Source: Marinicella gelatinilytica (GTDB lineage Bacteria > Pseudomonadota > Gammaproteobacteria > Xanthomonadales > Marinicellaceae). Taken from it: DNA of 64,000 nt. The DNA is taken from positions 62,001-126,000 of the forward strand of contig NZ_JAPMLN010000014.1 in the NCBI RefSeq assembly GCF_026410405.1, given 5' to 3'. Both the position numbers and the translations under genes were made by a program. The first letter of the stretch is position 1. The number at the start of each line of letters is the position of its first letter. Positions 63,137 through 64,000 of the stretch are shown here, piece after piece. The notes below the pieces were generated by a model. It was given only the letters and a program-made list of their open reading frames with translations. It was not told the DNA's origin and searched no databases.

Positions 63137-64000
63137 CAACCTCAGGCAATATGGTTTGGATATGAACATCTGCCAATTGACTGTTATCAATATCCGAAGG
63201 TGCTGTTGTTAATGGACAAGCACCACTGGCCGTTTTCGGAAAAGCAATTACTTCACGAATGGATTCCTCGCCACACATGAGAGCTGCCATCCGATCGATG
63301 CCGAAGGCGATACCGCCCATTGGCGGACAGCCGTAATCCAGCGCATCTAACAGAAATCCAAATTTTTCTTGGGCTTGATCATCGGTAATTGCCAGCAGTT
63401 CGAAAACAGCCGATTGCATGTCTGACCGGTGAATACGGATGGAACCGCCACCTAACTCAACACCATTGAGAACCATGTCATACGCTTTTGACAGGGCTTC
63501 ACCGGGTGCTGCTTGGAGGCTTGCTAAATCACAGGCCGGTGCAGTGAATGGATGGTGTAAAGCGTCCCAACGTTTCTCATCATCATTCCATTCAAACATG
63601 GGGAAGTCCACCACCCATAATGGTTGCCAGTCTTTTGATATGCGATCAGTGTCTTCACCAATTTTTAAGCGCAAGGCACCCATATATTGGGAGACATCTT
63701 GATAATTGCCGGCACCAAAAAATAATAGGTCACCATTATCGGCAGCTGTTAATTCGATGATTTTGGTCAACGCTTGATCGTCTAAAAACTTAACAATAGG
63801 AGATTGTAAACCATCACGACCGGCAGCCTTGTCGTTGACTTTAATCCATGCCAATCCTCGGGCGCCGTAACGTCTGACAAACGGGTCATAATCGTCAATT
63901 TGTTTGCGCGTGAAGTTTTCACCACCCTGGGGTACTTTCAGAACCGCGACTCGACCATTGGCATCATTGGCCGGTGCCGAGAATACTTTAAATTCTGTGT
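63129..64000 (-). CDS. aspS: Aspartyl-tRNA synthetase (partial, C-terminal part)
   Basis: Charges tRNA-Asp. About 290 C-terminal residues are visible; the N-terminal OB-fold and motif 1 lie beyond 64000. GAD-domain-like stretches ([47 protein letters not shown]) and class II motif 3 [16 protein letters not shown]-type sequence ([19 protein letters not shown]) with [11 protein letters not shown] identify bacterial-type AspRS. The frame is open to the window edge. The following hydrolase gene overlaps its stop. Confidence 0.96.
   Translation of the reverse strand, partial: TEFKVFSAPANDANGRVAVLKVPQGGENFTRKQIDDYDPFVRRYGARGLAWIKVNDKAAGRDGLQSPIVKFLDDQALTKIIELTAADNGDLLFFGAGNYQDVSQYMGALRLKIGEDTDRISKDWQPLWVVDFPMFEWNDDEKRWDALHHPFTAPACDLASLQAAPGEALSKAYDMVLNGVELGGGSIRIHRSDMQSAVFELLAITDDQAQEKFGFLLDALDYGCPPMGGIAFGIDRMAALMCGEESIREVIAFPKTASGACPLTTAPSDIDNSQLADVHIQTILPEVDE

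Overview
The window is gene-dense chromosomal DNA of a Gram-negative, pili-bearing, aerobic gammaproteobacterium. Outer-membrane assembly genes (lptD, surA), lipid A acyltransferase, RpoH, a TonB-dependent receptor, OmpW and a PilT-type retraction ATPase all point that way. Base composition is moderately AT-rich by eye. Gene content and protein style resemble marine, protein-degrading lineages such as Marinicella, but that genus-level guess is inference from memory only. No rRNA, tRNA or CRISPR array was seen.

Layout. 1-3.1 kb: start of pilT (cut by the window edge), a DUF192 lipoprotein, an AGCS amino-acid/Na+ symporter and a 54-residue orphan protein. 3.2-15.4 kb: a co-directional central-carbon block, gap-pgk-fba(class I)-maeB-aceE-aceF-membrane protein-lpd, running from triose phosphates through malate/pyruvate to acetyl-CoA; lipoyl domains are split between E2 and E3. 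15.5-21.8 kb: small accessory genes, including a stand-alone GmrSD-like (DUF262/DUF1524) nuclease, a DUF900 hydrolase, a Rof-like protein and an FkbM methyltransferase. 21.9-27.3 kb: biotin genes (bioC, bioH, bioF, bioB) split by msrA and a stand-alone Mrr-like nuclease. 27.4-29.3 kb: a small mobile patch with a 183-bp MITE-like element (15-bp terminal inverted repeats, 7-8 bp target duplication), an Xre regulator/membrane protein pair with its own operator-like palindrome, and an IS30-family element whose transposase has one in-frame stop. 29.3-33.8 kb: iron-uptake locus (PepSY protein, membrane protein, TonB receptor) around a perfect 7-1-7 Fur box. 33.9-37.4 kb: TerC, cation/proton antiporter and a diiron/MBL-fold protein.

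37.5-52.2 kb: envelope and proteostasis genes, namely ompW, M3 oligopeptidase, FKBP-type isomerase, Prc/Tsp protease (with a sigma-E-like promoter), a Xaa-Pro dipeptidase, tatD, a secreted protein, a DksA-like zinc protein, rhomboid protease, lipid A acyltransferase, SppA and rpoH. 52.3-54.4 kb: a cytochrome c'-like protein behind an FNR/Anr-type box, a small exported protein and a DUF4097 protein with eight 18-residue repeats. 54.4-60.1 kb: lptD-surA-pdxA-rsmA with bioD attached where apaGH often sits, supplying the biotin step absent from the first biotin locus. 60.3-64 kb: a YegP-like protein, a methyltransferase, MscS, a lipase-like hydrolase and aspS (cut by the window edge).

No clearly new multi-gene defence or biosynthetic system is evident. 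The most unusual items are the carbon operon with its embedded membrane protein, the MITE-like element, the orphan 54-residue gene, the DGSGDI-repeat protein and several self-consistent regulatory sites.
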